A stretch of DNA of 64,000 nt. It comes from Podarcis raffonei (Eukaryota; Chordata; Lepidosauria; Squamata; Lacertidae). Numbering within the stretch: the stretch's first letter is position 1; each line of letters starts with the position of its first letter. The stretch spans positions 1,622,001 through 1,686,000 of the forward strand of contig NC_070614.1 of assembly GCF_027172205.1 (NCBI RefSeq), read 5' to 3'. The notes under the pieces were generated by a model. The model searched no databases. It was given only the letters and a program-made list of their open reading frames with translations, and was not told the origin of the DNA. Below, piece by piece: positions 11,255 to 23,440 of the stretch. A program made the translations under genes and the position numbers.

Positions 11255-14200
11255 TCACAGGGTGCTCCAATCAATGGGTTTCTTCCCAGACTTTTTCAGC
11301 AATTCATTTGTTTTAGAGAAATGCTTACAGCCAAAGAAACCCCTGTGCACTGACAGGGGTGAAGGGTGAGCTGTCTGTAGGACGTGGTGCCGTTTCTGCA
11401 AGAAATCAGAGATGTTAAGACCTTGTAGTCATCCCGCCCCACTGAACTGCCACCACATTTGCAGAATCTTAGGTTTTGTACTGCTGTTCCATGGACCAAT
11501 ATCATTTAACAGAAACACTGACCAAACCTGAGCCCATCCTCTAATAATCCCAGTTCTGCAGTCCCAGAATACCCTTTTAAAACAATGTACTCTAATGGGT
11601 GCTGCATGAGGCCATAATCCAAGCTCAGGATTAGATTCCATGCTGCATACCACACAGACCAGCTTCCAGCCTTTTCCCCACTGTCCAGACAAGTGTCACT
11701 TCCAGAGGAATGGAAAAGCAACGGTGCACTTACCCTGTCAATAGAGCTGCCTTTCCTCTGAGCATAAGCCCCCCAAAGCATGAAGACCACACCATCCAAG
11801 TTGCTGTTTAGCCAGGAGACCACTGCGTCTGTGAACTGCTCCCAGCCCTTCTCTTTGTGGGAGTTGGCTTGGTGTGCTCGGACTGTAAGAACAGCATTGA
11901 GTAGCAGTACTCCTAGGTTGAAAATGAAACAGGAAAGGGTGAGCAAGCATGCAGAAAACATTAAATAAAAATATGCTGCTTTTGCTGCTAGGAAGGGCAA
12001 ATGATCAATACTCTGCACACAAAATATGTTTATCCCAGCCAAATTCTGCAACACCAGAAGAGGTCAACCCCCACCTCCCAGCGTATTTGAGGGCATTTTA
12101 TTGTAGCCTGTGTGTTTAATTTAATGCTAATGGCTGTATAAACTTATAATAAGCAGCTGTTCTGTAAGGGAGCTGCATGTAGCAGCAAAACTATCCACTG
12201 TTCTGTAAAGTCTGTACTGTACAGTCATACCTCGTGTTACGTTTGCTTCATGATACGTTTTTTCAGGTTGCGTCCTGCGGCGACCCGGAAATACTGGAAA
12301 GGGTTACTTCCGGGTTTTGCCGCTCGCGCATGCGCAGATGTGCAAAATGAAGTCACGCGCATGCGCAGAAGCAGGTTGCGTTCTGCTCATGTTGCGAACG
12401 GGGCTCCGGAACGGATCCCGTTCGCAACCAGAGTACCACTGTATTTGAGCTAAGCTTGCTCTTTTCAGCAAGATCTAGCCTCTCTGAAGCAGCAGGAGGC
12501 TGGGATTGTGTTGGATGTTCAGGGGCTGTTTCCTTGCTAAAATCTGGGGCGTGCTGAAAGGAATTCTCCATCCACTGCTGCAAGTACTATGACTGACTGC
12601 TGGAAAGAAGCAATCTGTACCCAGAAGGTGAAACAAACACACATGATAGCAACTGGGGGAAGCCCACCACAGGGGGAAAAGCGCCCAACAAACTTTGATC
12701 CTGCTTCACCTTGTTTAGCCCACCCAGTCAAGTCTCCATGGCCAGGATGAGAAAAGCCTTCTATGTCTTCAGCCAGTTCTTTGTAGATGTTCTCTAGGCT
12801 ACGATCAAAAATCAGAAAGGTTTTGACAGACTTCCTCTCATGCATTTGTATCATAGGGATTTCATTTATAACATAACAATATATTAGTGATAACTATGCA
12901 AATGAAAGACTAATGGAAAGGCAGTATTGCATATCTGGTCCTAATAGGACCACAAAGTTTAAAGCCTAATCTTACCTGGGTGGAGGTGGAACTGGTCTCT
13001 GGACGCTGAAACAGAGTCCGTGTGCTTGGTTGGGTCCGTGATATGGGTCTTGGCCCAAGATGACAGCTTTTACCTGAACAAAGTTACAAAAGCGGAAATT
13101 TGTTCAATACAATCACTCCTGCTATCATTCATCTCTGCCCAGTTTAATACGTCCCTTTGGTAGGACACAGTATGTGGCTGCTTATCCCTTGCTCTTTCTC
13201 TCGTGTGTTTCAGAGAAGACCAATGAGACAACTATATAAACACCACAGTTCATGGGCAACCCAGTCAGATGGGGTACAAATAATAAATGATTATAAATTA
13301 TTATTATTATGTAGCGTGCTTGATTAAAAGCTCCATGTTCAAATCTCAGAACATGGGTAGTTTTAAGGAAGCCCCACCATTCCATTCCATTCCATTCCAC
13401 CCCTTTCAGCTTCACCTAGCATTTATCCAATTGGATTAACTAATAGTGGCCTCCCTTTACAGTCAGGACAACTTAGATACAGTAGTGTATGCAAAACATT
13501 CTGAGGCCAAAATGCAACTAGCAGCACCAAACATTATTGTTACTAGCCCATGGTTTTCAAAACAATGCAGACACAAAGTGCAACGCTTATCTAGAGGCGG
13601 AAAAAAGAGAAGATATCACTGACATCTTAGTGACTCCTGAAGGAAAAGGTAGAATAAATGTAGGGCTGATTGTACCAGGCTTACTCACATCACGGATACT
13701 GCACATCTGAGTCCAGGTGAAGACTTGATGCACAGCTGGATACACTGTGTAGCGTTTGCGCTCTGCAGCAACAAAGTCCATTAGCTGTTTTGGGAAACAG
13801 AAGCAGACAGTTTCCAATCCTGGTTAAGGAGGGCCAGCAGGTTAAGTAGGTAGCGGTTTGATTGCACACAAGCACCTAGGTGTCACACACAATATTGTGT
13901 TTCAAGCAGTCATTTTAAAATTTCAATTCAGTTAACGCATAAAGCTTTCTTCTGTCAATACATCCCATTTATGCCCAAGGCTTTAAAGAGAGGCCAGCCA
14001 ACCAATTGTTTTTAAAGATGTGAAGAGTTTGCTTCACCCAGACTTGAAATTGGATCCCATGATATAAGCCAGGCGGCTGAGTTTTCAGAAAAGTTGTGAT
14101 GAACTTTCAAGAGATACAGAAACTTGAGAAACATGCTTGAAAGTGAGGGGAACATTGCAAGGTGGAGCCTCCCATTTCAGGACAAGTGATGACCCTGGAG

Positions 14201-16010
14201 CCCCTCTCCAATTTTTAGCCACAGCTTCTTGCCTAACATCTATGGACTCCAACGTCAGTTGCAGCAAGATACATGCTCAACAATTAACAAAATACTTCTA
14301 GCCACCAGGAGCTTCTTGAGACAGGGTAGATCAAATCTAAATACTTTTGCATCTCTCTCGTATATAAAGGCTGATCAATAATGGTTTTGGAGGAACTGTT
14401 AATGCCACTTTGGGCCCGCAAGGTAGACAGGAATAACCACTTAATTATTCTGTAAATACAGTATACACAAGGAGAGTAAGACCACATCCTATGTAAATTT
14501 CCATGGGTGCTAGCTCCATGAAATATAGAAGGAACCGCTTACATGCAAACATACAAAAGACCAGGTTGCAGGACTAGAACCCTACACACACAATTTCACC
14601 CCCCCCCCTCCTCTCCCAAACCTTATACTGTACTCAACAATGTAACTGATCTGTAGAAAAGACTGTACAGCACAACTTGAAAAAAGAGACAAGGTGTTTA
14701 AGCCAAGGAAAACTTTAATCATAAATATATAAATAACCCTACACACACTTACTAGGAAGCCCTATTGAACCCAGCGGCACACTTGCGTGAGTAACAAGCA
14801 TAGAAGTCTGCTACCAAGTATTGAATAAGCTATCGACATGGCATAAAACAGAAAGGGAAGAAATGCATGTCTGTAAAGGAGGAAAGAGATAGGCACCAAG
14901 GCAGGCAAGTGTGCAGATTTTGGTACAGTCCATTTGACACAGCACAGCAACAGCAGGTCTGTTTTCGATATAATAAATTAAGGGGGGGGTCTATTAAAGT
15001 GGCCCGGACTGCAGCTCCGTGCGGGAGCACATCCTTTGCTGCATCAGGTGCGTTGCAATCGACCTTCTCTCCAAAGGCCGTCAGGTAGGGGAGATGGGCT
15101 GAGACCCATCCTGGGGAGCCGCCGCGTATCGGACGGGACGGCAGTTCCCCCTTGCCCTGCCCATGGCAGCCCCCCGCCTTCCTCTCCGCCCCTGGCCCAC
15201 CTGGGCGAAGTAGGGCTTGGCGAACTCCCCGGCGAGAGCGAGCCTCCAGTCCGGCGCGACCTCCGGAGGAGCGAGGCTGCTGAGGCGGGAAGCGAGTCTC
15301 TGCAAGGCCGCCGCTTTGTTCCGGCGGATCCGCTCCAGCTGCTCCGGGCTGAGAGGCGGGGACGGAGCGCCAGCCTTCGACCTCTTCGGAGAGCCTGCCT
15401 GCGGGCGGAAGAAGCGCGTGAGGGGCGGCCAAGCGGCAGCAGGAGCGAGGCAGCAGCGGAGCGACGCCAGGCCAGGGCCCGCCGCCCTCGCCGCCGCCAT
15501 GAGAAAACAAAACACGGGCGACTTTCGCGCCCAATTGGCCAGCGACACCAAAAGCGCCGTGTATCGGCCTATCACTTGCGAGATAGCGCCCCCTTCCTTT
15601 CTCATTGGTTACGGGCCATCAAAACAGCTTCCTAATTGGCCGCCGGTCCCGAGCCCTGCAGCCCGCTCGCCCTATCGCAGTTCTGCTTGAAAGCCCCTGC
15701 CCTCAGTTGATCTGTTGCTAAGGTAGCCCTAGCTCTTCTTGGTTAAGAGCACCCCGTCGGACTTAGTCCCACCCCCGGACGCTTCCCATTGGCTTGAGGG
15801 CGGCTAAAGCGCTTCCCATTGGCCGGTACCTCAGGAAGGCGCCTTTTTCTCCCCCGCTGGAAGCGAGCCCCTCGAGCGAGCGAGGGAGCCCCGTCCCCTC
15901 TCGCCTGGTTCCCTTTGTACCTCAGCGGCCCCGACTGGCTCCGGGGAGCGGCTCCGCTTCTTGGCCTGCGCCGCCGAGAAGAAGGAGAGCAGCGTCTTCT
16001 GGCCGATCAT
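11255..16010 (-). CDS. UNG: Uracil-DNA glycosylase, nuclear isoform UNG2 (7 coding exons)
   Basis: Removes uracil from DNA and starts base excision repair in the nucleus. Exons by my splice-site reading: 15921-16010 (1A), 15201-15398, 13689-13784, 12976-13073, 12710-12798, 11734-11912, 11255-11395. They join in frame to 296 aa (human UNG2 is 313). The N-terminus [11 protein letters not shown] carries the PCNA-binding box, followed by a basic nuclear signal (KKRSR). [16 protein letters not shown] is the RPA-binding helix. Catalytic motifs are GQDPYH (water-activating Asp), [17 protein letters not shown], and [14 protein letters not shown] with the second catalytic His. All introns are GT-AG. 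The gene is head-to-head with ALKBH2 across a CpG-rich promoter. The start is fixed by the conserved PCNA box. No damage to key residues is seen. Confidence 0.97.
12222..12441. mobile_element. Tigger/pogo-like MITE with two NRF1-type sites, in a UNG intron
   Basis: Ends CAGTCATACCTCGTG and AGAGTACCACTG, with TA on both sides. The interior is CpG-rich, unlike copies 1-3, and contains the 11-mer GCGCATGCGCA twice (12326-12336, 12357-12367). It lies between UNG exons 11734-11912 and 12710-12798. Confidence 0.7.
15201..15500 (-). CDS. UNG: UNG1-specific first exon (mitochondrial isoform start)
   Basis: Alternative first exon 1B. An ATG at 15500 opens [17 protein letters not shown].., an Arg/Ala-rich, acid-poor leader suited to mitochondrial import. 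It reads through CGCCCGCAG at about 15399 into the shared exon part, where UNG2 exon 1A splices in. With the five downstream exons UNG1 is 300 aa (human 304). The promoter-within-intron arrangement is the known vertebrate scheme for making mitochondrial and nuclear forms from one gene. The donor is CAG|GTGGGC at 15201/15200. Confidence 0.9.
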
Positions 16011-16400
16011 GGTGGCTCCGCTCGCAGACGGGCTCCGGCGCTGCAGCTCGGGAGAGAAGGGCGCCGAGGGAAAGGCAGCAGGCGCAGCAGCCGCTGGCTC
16101 AGCTCTTCTGCCCCTCACAGCAAGACCCGCCGCCGCCGCCGCCGCTCGCTCCCGCTTCAGGTACGCTTTAAATTGGCGCCAAAGCGAGCGCGCATGCGCA
16201 GCCGAGGAGCGTCTGGGCCCCGCCCGCCCGCCCGCTCCTTGGGCGCCTGCGCAGCGCCTCTTCTCGGAAGGCGGGTCCGCGGCGGCAAACGGAGGCTGGA
16301 GGAAATAGCGAGAAGGACCGTCCTCCTTGCAACAGGCCTTCCATTGCACGCTGTTTGCCGACTTGCGTGATGAGCATGCGCGTTAGGGGGAAAGTGCCGT
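15501..16400. promoter_or_regulatory. CpG-rich promoter region between UNG and ALKBH2, with the UNG1 promoter
   Basis: High-CpG, TATA-less DNA covering both UNG first exons and the start region of ALKBH2. Five ATTGG motifs (CCAAT in UNG sense) lie at 15534, 15604, 15635, 15788 and 15818, upstream of the UNG1 ATG. TTTCGCGC (E2F half-type) is at 15523-15530. Upstream of UNG2 are a palindromic E2F site TTGGCGCCAA at 16173-16182 and an NRF1-type GCGCATGCGC at 16190-16199; another CATGCGCG is near 16375. E2F control of UNG2 fits its known S-phase expression. The transcription starts are inferred. Confidence 0.7.
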
Positions 16401-16615
16401 AGGAAGAGAGAGCAGTGTCTCCGCCTCCGCAGATCACCATCAAAGTAGAATCAAAAATAATATTGGAAACTTCGCCTGTGCTGCTCCTAGGTTATGTTTT
16501 GCAATTTTGACTTTACATTCATGAGAAGCTTTGAGGATGCTTGGGAAGCCCTCAAGATGGAGCAAACAGACTTGGTCTTGTTCTGAAATAACAACACTAC
16601 CATTTTTCTTTCTAG

Positions 16616-16744
16616 CAGGCAGGGCTCTCGGTTAGTACCTTTTGCAGGAGACGAAGGTGGGACCTGAAACAGGATTCAGGCAGTGAGGCTCCCTGGCCTC
16701 GGTTCCAGGAGGAGCCTTGGAGAATATCCTGGGCATTGCAGGAG
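16616..16744 (+). other. ALKBH2: Probable non-coding 5' exon of ALKBH2
   Basis: A pyrimidine-rich TTTTTCTTTCTAG (or TAGCAG, three bases later) acceptor and a strong donor GGAG|GTAAGA at 16744/16745 bracket about 129 bases with no long frame. It lies between the shared promoter and the coding exon whose acceptor CCTCCTACAG ends at 17203. Human ALKBH2 also has upstream untranslated exon sequence. Inferred from splice sites only. Confidence 0.4.
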
Positions 16745-17231
16745 GTAAGACGTGCACTGGAGGGCAGCCATAGCATAGCACTTGAACCCTAAGGCATGAA
16801 AGAGCAGCCTTCCCCTACAATGTATCCCCGGCACCTGCTATACAGGGGTACATTGCTTCTGAACTTGGAGGTTCCATTTTGCCAGCCTCCATGATTACAG
16901 ATGTCCGCTTGTCCAAGCCAGTGTTCCCCAGCCAGGTGCCAGCAGATGTTGTTGGACTGTGACCCCCGTTATCCCTGACTGTTGGTCATGCAAGCTAGGA
17001 TTGATGGGAATTGGAATACAGCACCATCCAGCAGGCCCAAGGCTCCCCATCCCTTGGGTAAAGAGATCCTTTGCAGACACCACAAATTATAGTTTCCAGC
17101 TGCTGCAAGTATATTAGTAAAAAGAGCACTCCACAGCCAGGAGCGCCCCACTCCAGGCATATCTAATCTGGTTCTGGTCAATCACAGGCTTGCCCTCCTA
17201 CAGCCTTGATTGAGGTGCGTAGCAACTGGCG

Positions 17232-19270
17232 ATGGAGAAATTCATTGTCCGGGGGCCTCTTAAGACCACAGCAACAAAGAACAAGAGGAAGTCCCCTGGG
17301 CCAGAGCAGGAGGAGGCTGACTCTGGTGCGGAAGCCAGTGGAAGAAGCAAGAAGAGGCCCAAGCTGGATGCATCCCACCAAAGCAAGACTCCCTTGGTTG
17401 GTGCTTCATGGAAACACATCCGGGCAGAAGGGCTAAACTGCGATTATAGGATCCTTTTCAACAAAGCAGAGGCTGACAGGATCTTCCAGGAGCTTGAAAA
17501 GGAAGTGGAATATTTTGAAGGTAAACAGATCTGATCTTTGAATCTTTCATGAATTCTCTGTGCAGCAGGGCTATCTGGAGCATACTATAAATAGATTTCC
17601 TCATTTTTATGGCTATTATTATTTATTAAACTTATATACCACCCTTCACCTGAAGATCTCTGGGCAGTTCACAAGATAAAGATACAAGATAAAAGCACAA
17701 AATAAAAAGTAAAAAACGAAACAATAACCCCCCCCTCCAACAACACGTTTAAAAGGCTGTAGAATCTTAATTAGCCTGGCTGGAGAGGAATGCTTTTGCC
17801 TGGTGCCTAAAAATATATAATGAAGGCACCAAGCAAACCTTCCTGGGGAGAGCATTCCACAAACAGCCATTACGTAGCTATTGTGGTCCTGAGCTGTTTA
17901 AGGCTTTATAGGTCAAAACCAGCACTTTGAATTGGACCCGGAAACTAACTGGCAGCCAGTGCAATCAGGCCAGGATCAGTGTGAACGCTCAAACCGTCTT
18001 GCCCCAGTGAGCAACCTGACTGTCAAATTCTGCACCAGCTGAAGTTTCCAAACCGTCTTCAGGGGCAGTAATGATAATAATAGCCAGGCTGAGAAGCAGT
18101 TTCTCACTGAATGGCCATTGGGCAGGGGGCTGCAGTGAAGAGGCTTGTTTAATGGGGAAGGGCCATAGCTCAGTTGTAGAGCACCTGCTTTGCATGCAGA
18201 ACGTACCAGGTTAAATTTGCAGAGTTGCATGTCTCTGTGTGAAACATTCTTCTCTCCCCACACCCTTCTCTCCCTCTGGCCTCTCCCAACTCGCGGCAAG
18301 AGGTTTTCTCCTCTACATCTGTCTCTCCTGCTCTCCCTTTCTCCTTTCCACACAAACTCACACACGGCATGGAAGGAAAAGCAATTTCTAGAGGGGTGGT
18401 GATGCAGGAAGCAGAGATCAACCGCAGTGTCCAGAGGGCCCCATGAATTGAATCGGGGGGCCACCACAGGTTCCCCACCACTGCTCTCAGGGGAATTTTT
18501 TACTTGGTGGCATTTCTTCCCTGCATCTGGTTATGAAAGCCCATCTTGAGTTTGTCATCTTTTTTTCAAAGCAGGAGAGTTCACTAAACTCCACATATTT
18601 GGAAAGTGGCACAACATCCCAAGGAAACAAGTGACCTACGGGGATGCTGGCTTGACGTACACATACTCAGGTGTCACTTTCTCGCCCAAGCCATGGATTC
18701 CAGTTCTGGATCACATAAGAGACCAAATCCAGCTAACCACCGGGGACACCTTCAATTTTGTTCTCATTAACAGGTAACGTTGGGCAGGTGGTGGTGGTTA
18801 GTATGGCATTGAGCACCAGGGAACCAGTTCTCCATGCCCAATCCCTTACACTAACTTGTGACTGCTGTTGTCACATACAGAGGGCAGTGCAGGAGGAGCT
18901 TGACATCCTACTGCAATTCTGCAGGAGCCACCCTTGACTACGTTTGCCAACTGCTGCTCTCCAGATGTTTTTGGACTACAATTCCCACCAGCCACTGCCA
19001 GCAGAGTTACATGATACTGAGTTTATGGGAACAAAAGGACATTCATTTTTGCATTTAACATTTACATTCAAATATCAGTCATAATAATAAAAAATAGGAT
19101 TCTCTGAGTCCTTGGACTTCCTGCCACCCTTCCATGGGTTCCATTATTAATCTTTTCCCACCTGCATCCTATAAAGTTCTCTATTTATCTTTAATATTCA
19201 ATTTATACCATTGTTCATGTTACATCGGAAAATAACAGCTGGGCAGAGCTGAGTGGGGAACAGCTAGGAG

Positions 19271-19301
<31 letters not shown>

Positions 19302-22300
19302 ACGGACTCCCCTTTGCTGCAGAGTGTCCAGCCTTTATCTCCAAGGGCAAGGAGAACTGATAAGGTTGCTATGCAGAAGGCTCAATGGTTGTGAGATGCC
19401 GGGGAGGGAAGCTTAATTGGGAGCACCTTTATCTCGGGAATGGATGCTTCGTTCTTTTCCTGTGATCATTAAAGACCCTTTAAATGGTAAGGGACTCTTG
19501 TCGCTTTGTCCTGCTTATCCGCAGCCAAAGTGGGGGGGGGGGGGAGAAAGCCAAGCCCCCAGAGCCTGAGAACAATCTTTTCTGCTCCCTTGGTATTTTT
19601 GTACCTAAAATTCCTTTAAAAAACCTTCTAGTTTTTTCACAAATGTTATTTTAAACATTTTTTTCAACTCATTATAAATTATTTTTCAATGCTTTTGCTA
19701 TCTTATACACCCACCACATATAGTAGAAGGTGCCTTCTTTTTCTTTACGCTTCCAACAAATCTTTGTAGTAGTTCTATACATTTTTGTTAATTTAGTAGG
19801 AGTTTAATACCAACGGTACATCATTTTCATAGAGTTTTCCTTCAACGTACAGCATGCTGTACATTTTAAGTCTTCCCTCCATAATTTTTCCCAGGATGAC
19901 AATTGTATATTATATCCAATATCCCTTGCCCATTGTATCAATACAGATTTAACAGTATACATTTTAGAAAGTATTTTCACTTTATTTTCCAACAAGTCTT
20001 TTTCAAAAATTCTTTACTAAAACCATTTATTTTATCCATTCTAAATGCATCATTTAATTGGTGATACTGTAACCAGTCAGTTAATAAGTTTTATATCCTC
20101 AAATTTCTCATTTTCAGTTGTTCTTCTTTTGTTAACAGCTGTTTATACGTTGCCCATTCATTTTTTGCATTTTATTTTTTTCACAGATTTCACCTCTAGG
20201 AGGGAAAGCCACCAAGGTGTTTTTTGGTCTAATAAATATTTATATTTCTCCCATACTACATAAATTGATTTTCTTACCAAATGGTTTAGGAAACCTTTAT
20301 GTACTTTTGTCTTATCATACCAGAGATATGCATGCCACCCAAATCTGTTGTCATGACCTTCTAAATCTAGAATGCCCGCATTTTTTAACGTTATCCACTC
20401 CCAAAGCCAGCAGAGACAGGACGCTTCATAATATAACCTCAAGTCCGGAAAAACCGCCTCTATCCTGTGCATCAGTTAACAATTTATATTTAATCCTTGG
20501 CTTCTTTCCCTGCCAGATAAATTTAGAAGTAACTTTTTGCCACTGCTTGAAGTGTCCTTCTCTACTGATAACGGGTACTGGTTGAAATAAAAATAGCATT
20601 CTCGGCAATACATTCATTTTTATTACTGATATTCTTCCCCATAGTGATAAGCTCATCCTTCCCCATACCTTTAGGTTTTTCTTTTTTTCTTTCCAAGTGG
20701 CTATATAGTTGTCAACCATACCTCTAAATATTTCACCTTTTTTTCTATTGTCAATTCTGTTGTTCGATGTAAGTCTCTTTTTTATTGAACGGTCACATTT
20801 TTTACCAATACTTTCATTTTATTTTTATTCAACTTGAAAGCTGCTACCTGACCAAATTCAGCAATTATCTCTAAGACCCTTGATATACTTACCATCGGAT
20901 CTTCTACTGTTATCACAAGGTCATCCGCAAATGCTTTCAATTTATAAGCTCTGCACCCTACTGTTATACCTTTTATTCTATCACGCCAGGGTTTCTAGAA
21001 TTAATATAAACAATAATGGTGACAGGAAACATCCCCTTCTTGTCCCTTTTGTTATATTTTTCCATTATCACATTGTTCACTATCAACATAGCCTGTTGAT
21101 CTGAATAAGTTGCGTCAATTCTCCAAAGGAATGACTCTCCAAAGTTCATCATTTCTATAGTTTTTTCCCATAAAAATCCATGACACATTATCAAAGGCCT
21201 TCTCTGCATCTTCAGACATTAAAGCCACTTGCTTTTCATTCATCTGGCGGCCAGGAAGAAAGCCAGCTTGATCTTGATGAATTAAATCTTTTAACACCAT
21301 CTTCATATGATTTGCCATTATTGGCAAATAGTTTATAACCATTATTTAGCAGAGATACCTGCCTATAATTTTTTACTGATATTAAATCTGTATCTTGTTT
21401 TGGAATTAATGTAATATATGCCTCTTTCCAAGAATCTGATACTTTCTCTGTATTCAAAATCTTATTCATTACATCTTTCAAAGGCTGTGCTGAAAGTGCT
21501 TAAAGTTTTTATAGTACTTCGCTGATAGACCGCCTGACCCTGGTGATTTACCTGTTTTTATCTGGTTAATTAACTGTTGTAATTCCATCACTGTTACTGG
21601 TGCATTTAAGTAATTAGTTTTCTCTCCCGAAATATTTGGCGGCCAATGACCAGTCTAGTCCACCATCCTGTTCTTGCAGTGGCCAAAAAGATGCCTGTAG
21701 GAAATCCATATGGTATAGTACAGATTAAGTTGGAAAGGAGGAGAGATGTTGTGGATCTTCCCCTGTGGAACCATTGGGGCAGGACCTTCAGGGCAGAAGT
21801 CTAGTTGCTGCCCCCTGAACAGAAGGAGCAGGAGACCAGCACCCCAGACACAGCAGCAGGGCTGGCTTACTGCATTCTGAAGCAAGTGAAATCATGCACA
21901 TCACTATCTAAAGAGTATAGACCTCCACTCTGCAAGCGCATTTGAGTCCATGGTCTAAAACTACCTAACTGCATCACTCATCTCCCCTCCCTGCCAGGTA
22001 TAAGGACGGTCACGATCACATGGGGGAGCACAGAGATGATGAGCGAGAGCTGGCCCCTCGCAGCCCCATCGCATCCGTGTCCTTTGGAGCCTGCAGGGAC
22101 TTTGTCTTCCGGCACAAGGATTCCCGAGGCAAAAACCCCTCGCGCTACATTGAGGCTGTCAAGTTGCAGCTGGAGCATGGGAGCTTGTTGATGATGAACT
22201 TCCCCACCAACCGTTACTGGTACCACAGCCTGCCCAGTCGCAAGAAACTCCTGGCTCCGAGAATCAACTTGACATTTCGAAATGTGATGGCACTGACCCC

Positions 22301-22310
22301 AGGGCAGTGA
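17232..22310 (+). CDS. ALKBH2: DNA oxidative demethylase ALKBH2 (3 coding exons)
   Basis: Nuclear Fe(II)/2-oxoglutarate dioxygenase that reverses 1-methyladenine and 3-methylcytosine in double-stranded DNA. Coding exons 17232-17520, 18575-18773 and 21998-22310 join in frame to 266 aa (human 261). MEKFIVRGP at the start matches the APIM PCNA-docking pattern (human RFLVK, here KFIVR). A basic, poorly conserved linker follows, then the conserved core from SWKHIRAEGLNCDY. Exon 3 holds the Fe ligands in GEHRDDERELAP (His-x-Asp), the second His in YWYHSLP, and the oxoglutarate-binding Arg in APRINLTFR. The exon 2 acceptor could be AAAG or GCAG three bases later; the latter keeps human spacing. Intron 2 is filled by L1 remnants. 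Confidence 0.96.
17614..18065 (-). mobile_element. Old L2-like LINE 3' part
   Basis: Starts with an ATTATTATTT-type tail. In reverse it carries the GCTGTTTAAGGCTTTATAGG..ACCAGCACTTTGAATT block, equivalent to the C-terminal region of the L2-like copies at 29.0 and 62.5 kb but much more diverged. Lies in ALKBH2 intron 1. Confidence 0.5.
18163..18240 (+). mobile_element. tRNA-Ala-like SINE head
   Basis: CATAGCTCAGTTGTAGAGCA and TTTGCATGCAGAA resemble tRNA-Ala(TGC) A-box and anticodon arms; the B box is degenerate. Related copies are at 43668-43860 (+) and 45782-45936 (-). Not a functional tRNA gene. Confidence 0.5.
19275..19301. repeat. (GA)n microsatellite
   Basis: About 13 uninterrupted AG units in ALKBH2 intron 2. 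Confidence 0.9.
19590..21640 (-). mobile_element. L1 LINE remnant, reverse transcriptase to 3' end of ORF2
   Basis: Reads right to left through the same domains as the 54.3-56.7 kb copy: HQDQAGFLPGRQMNE near 21.27 kb, [13 protein letters not shown] near 21.19 kb, [19 protein letters not shown] near 20.6 kb, a WHAYLWYDK block near 20.33 kb, then the C-terminal region near 19.8-20.0 kb. There are several frame losses, so it is an older copy. It accounts for most of ALKBH2 intron 2. Confidence 0.8.
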
Positions 22311-22448
22311 GAGCGGGAGAGATGGCTCACTGACTTCCACACAGTGTTCGTTTGTCTCAAGAGTTTGGCCATCTAGTTTCTTTGTAGGCATGAATAGAGA
22401 GTGTTTCGAAGAGTGTTTTTTTGTTCCTTTTAGTGCCTTTGTGGTAAA

Positions 22449-22454
22449 AATAAA
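22449..22454 (+). terminator. ALKBH2: ALKBH2 polyadenylation signal
   Basis: AATAAA 139 bases after the stop codon, followed by TG-rich sequence. Confidence 0.75.
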
Positions 22455-23082
22455 AAGGCATTTGGGGTCAAATACTTGGCTGATCATTGGATTTCAAATG
22501 TTAGTATGGCCATGGTTCATATGGTGAATGTCCAGGTGGAGTGGGGTGGGGGGCTATGCTTGCTTTGTAAAATGCAGGAAGCTTGAGGATTTCCTAGGCG
22601 CTTTGGGCGTAAGTGGCTACAGAAAAGGGAGTGACCAGCAGGATGGCCAGTAGCCCATGATCATTAGGCAAAAGCTGCTTCTATAATCTTCTCTGAAGCA
22701 AAGCAGTAATGAAAGATAAACCTCCCCTGCCACCCTGATGTATATTTCCTTTGTAATACAGGGCTGGGGAACCTGACCATAGGCCCTTCCGCTTGGTGGA
22801 TCCAGGTCCCACCACATCTGGAGGGCCACAGGTTCCCCTAGCCTTGTATCACCAGAGCAACTCTTTAAAAATATTAATTGGATTTTATAGCTTTACAAAT
22901 GTAGAAAATGAAGACAGTAAGACAAAAAAACCATCCTGTATTCCCCACCCTCCCACTTCCCTAGTCCTCATCCAGAGCTATTCTTGAGTTTATAGAAACT
23001 GGCATGCAAATAACCAGTGAGTCTTGGTCCCTTGGAACCTACTCAGAGTTCAGTTTGCTTAGTAGTTATTGTGGATAGGTAT

Positions 23083-23440
23083 TAACGGTAAAGGTAAAGG
23101 GACCCCTGACCATTAGGTCCAGTCGTGGCCGACTCTGGGGTTGCGGCGCTCATCTCGCTTTATTGACCGAGGGAGCCGGCGTACAGCTTCTGGGTCATGT
23201 AGCCAGCCTGACAAAGCCGCTTCTGGCGAACCAGAGCAGCACACGGAAACGCCGTTTACCTTCCCGTCAGAGCGATACCTATTTATCTACTTGCACTTTG
23301 ACGTGCTTCCGAACTGCTAGGTTGGCAAGAGCAGGGACCGAGCAATGGGAGCTAACCCCGTCGCAGGGATTCAAACCTCCGACCTTCTGATCAGCAGGTC
23401 CTGGGCTCTGTGGTTTAACCCACAGCGCCACCCGCGTCCC
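23083..23440 (-). mobile_element. tRNA-derived SINE (Sauria-SINE-like)
   Basis: Same family as 5644-5988, inverted. The tail reads GGTAAAGGTAAAGGGACCC on the plus strand, the complement of the B box (GGGATTCAAACC) lies near 23367, and the head GCGCCACCCGCGTCCC ends near 23440. Confidence 0.85.

Noticed and set aside
15036-15690. Long plus-strand reading frames opposite UNG exon 1B
   Set aside because: Arg/Ala/Pro-rich frames in a CpG island antisense to a conserved exon; composition explains their length.
15794-16370. Overlapping plus and minus frames around UNG exon 1A
   Set aside because: CpG-island shadows. Only the 90-base stretch ending at the conserved [11 protein letters not shown] start is supported.
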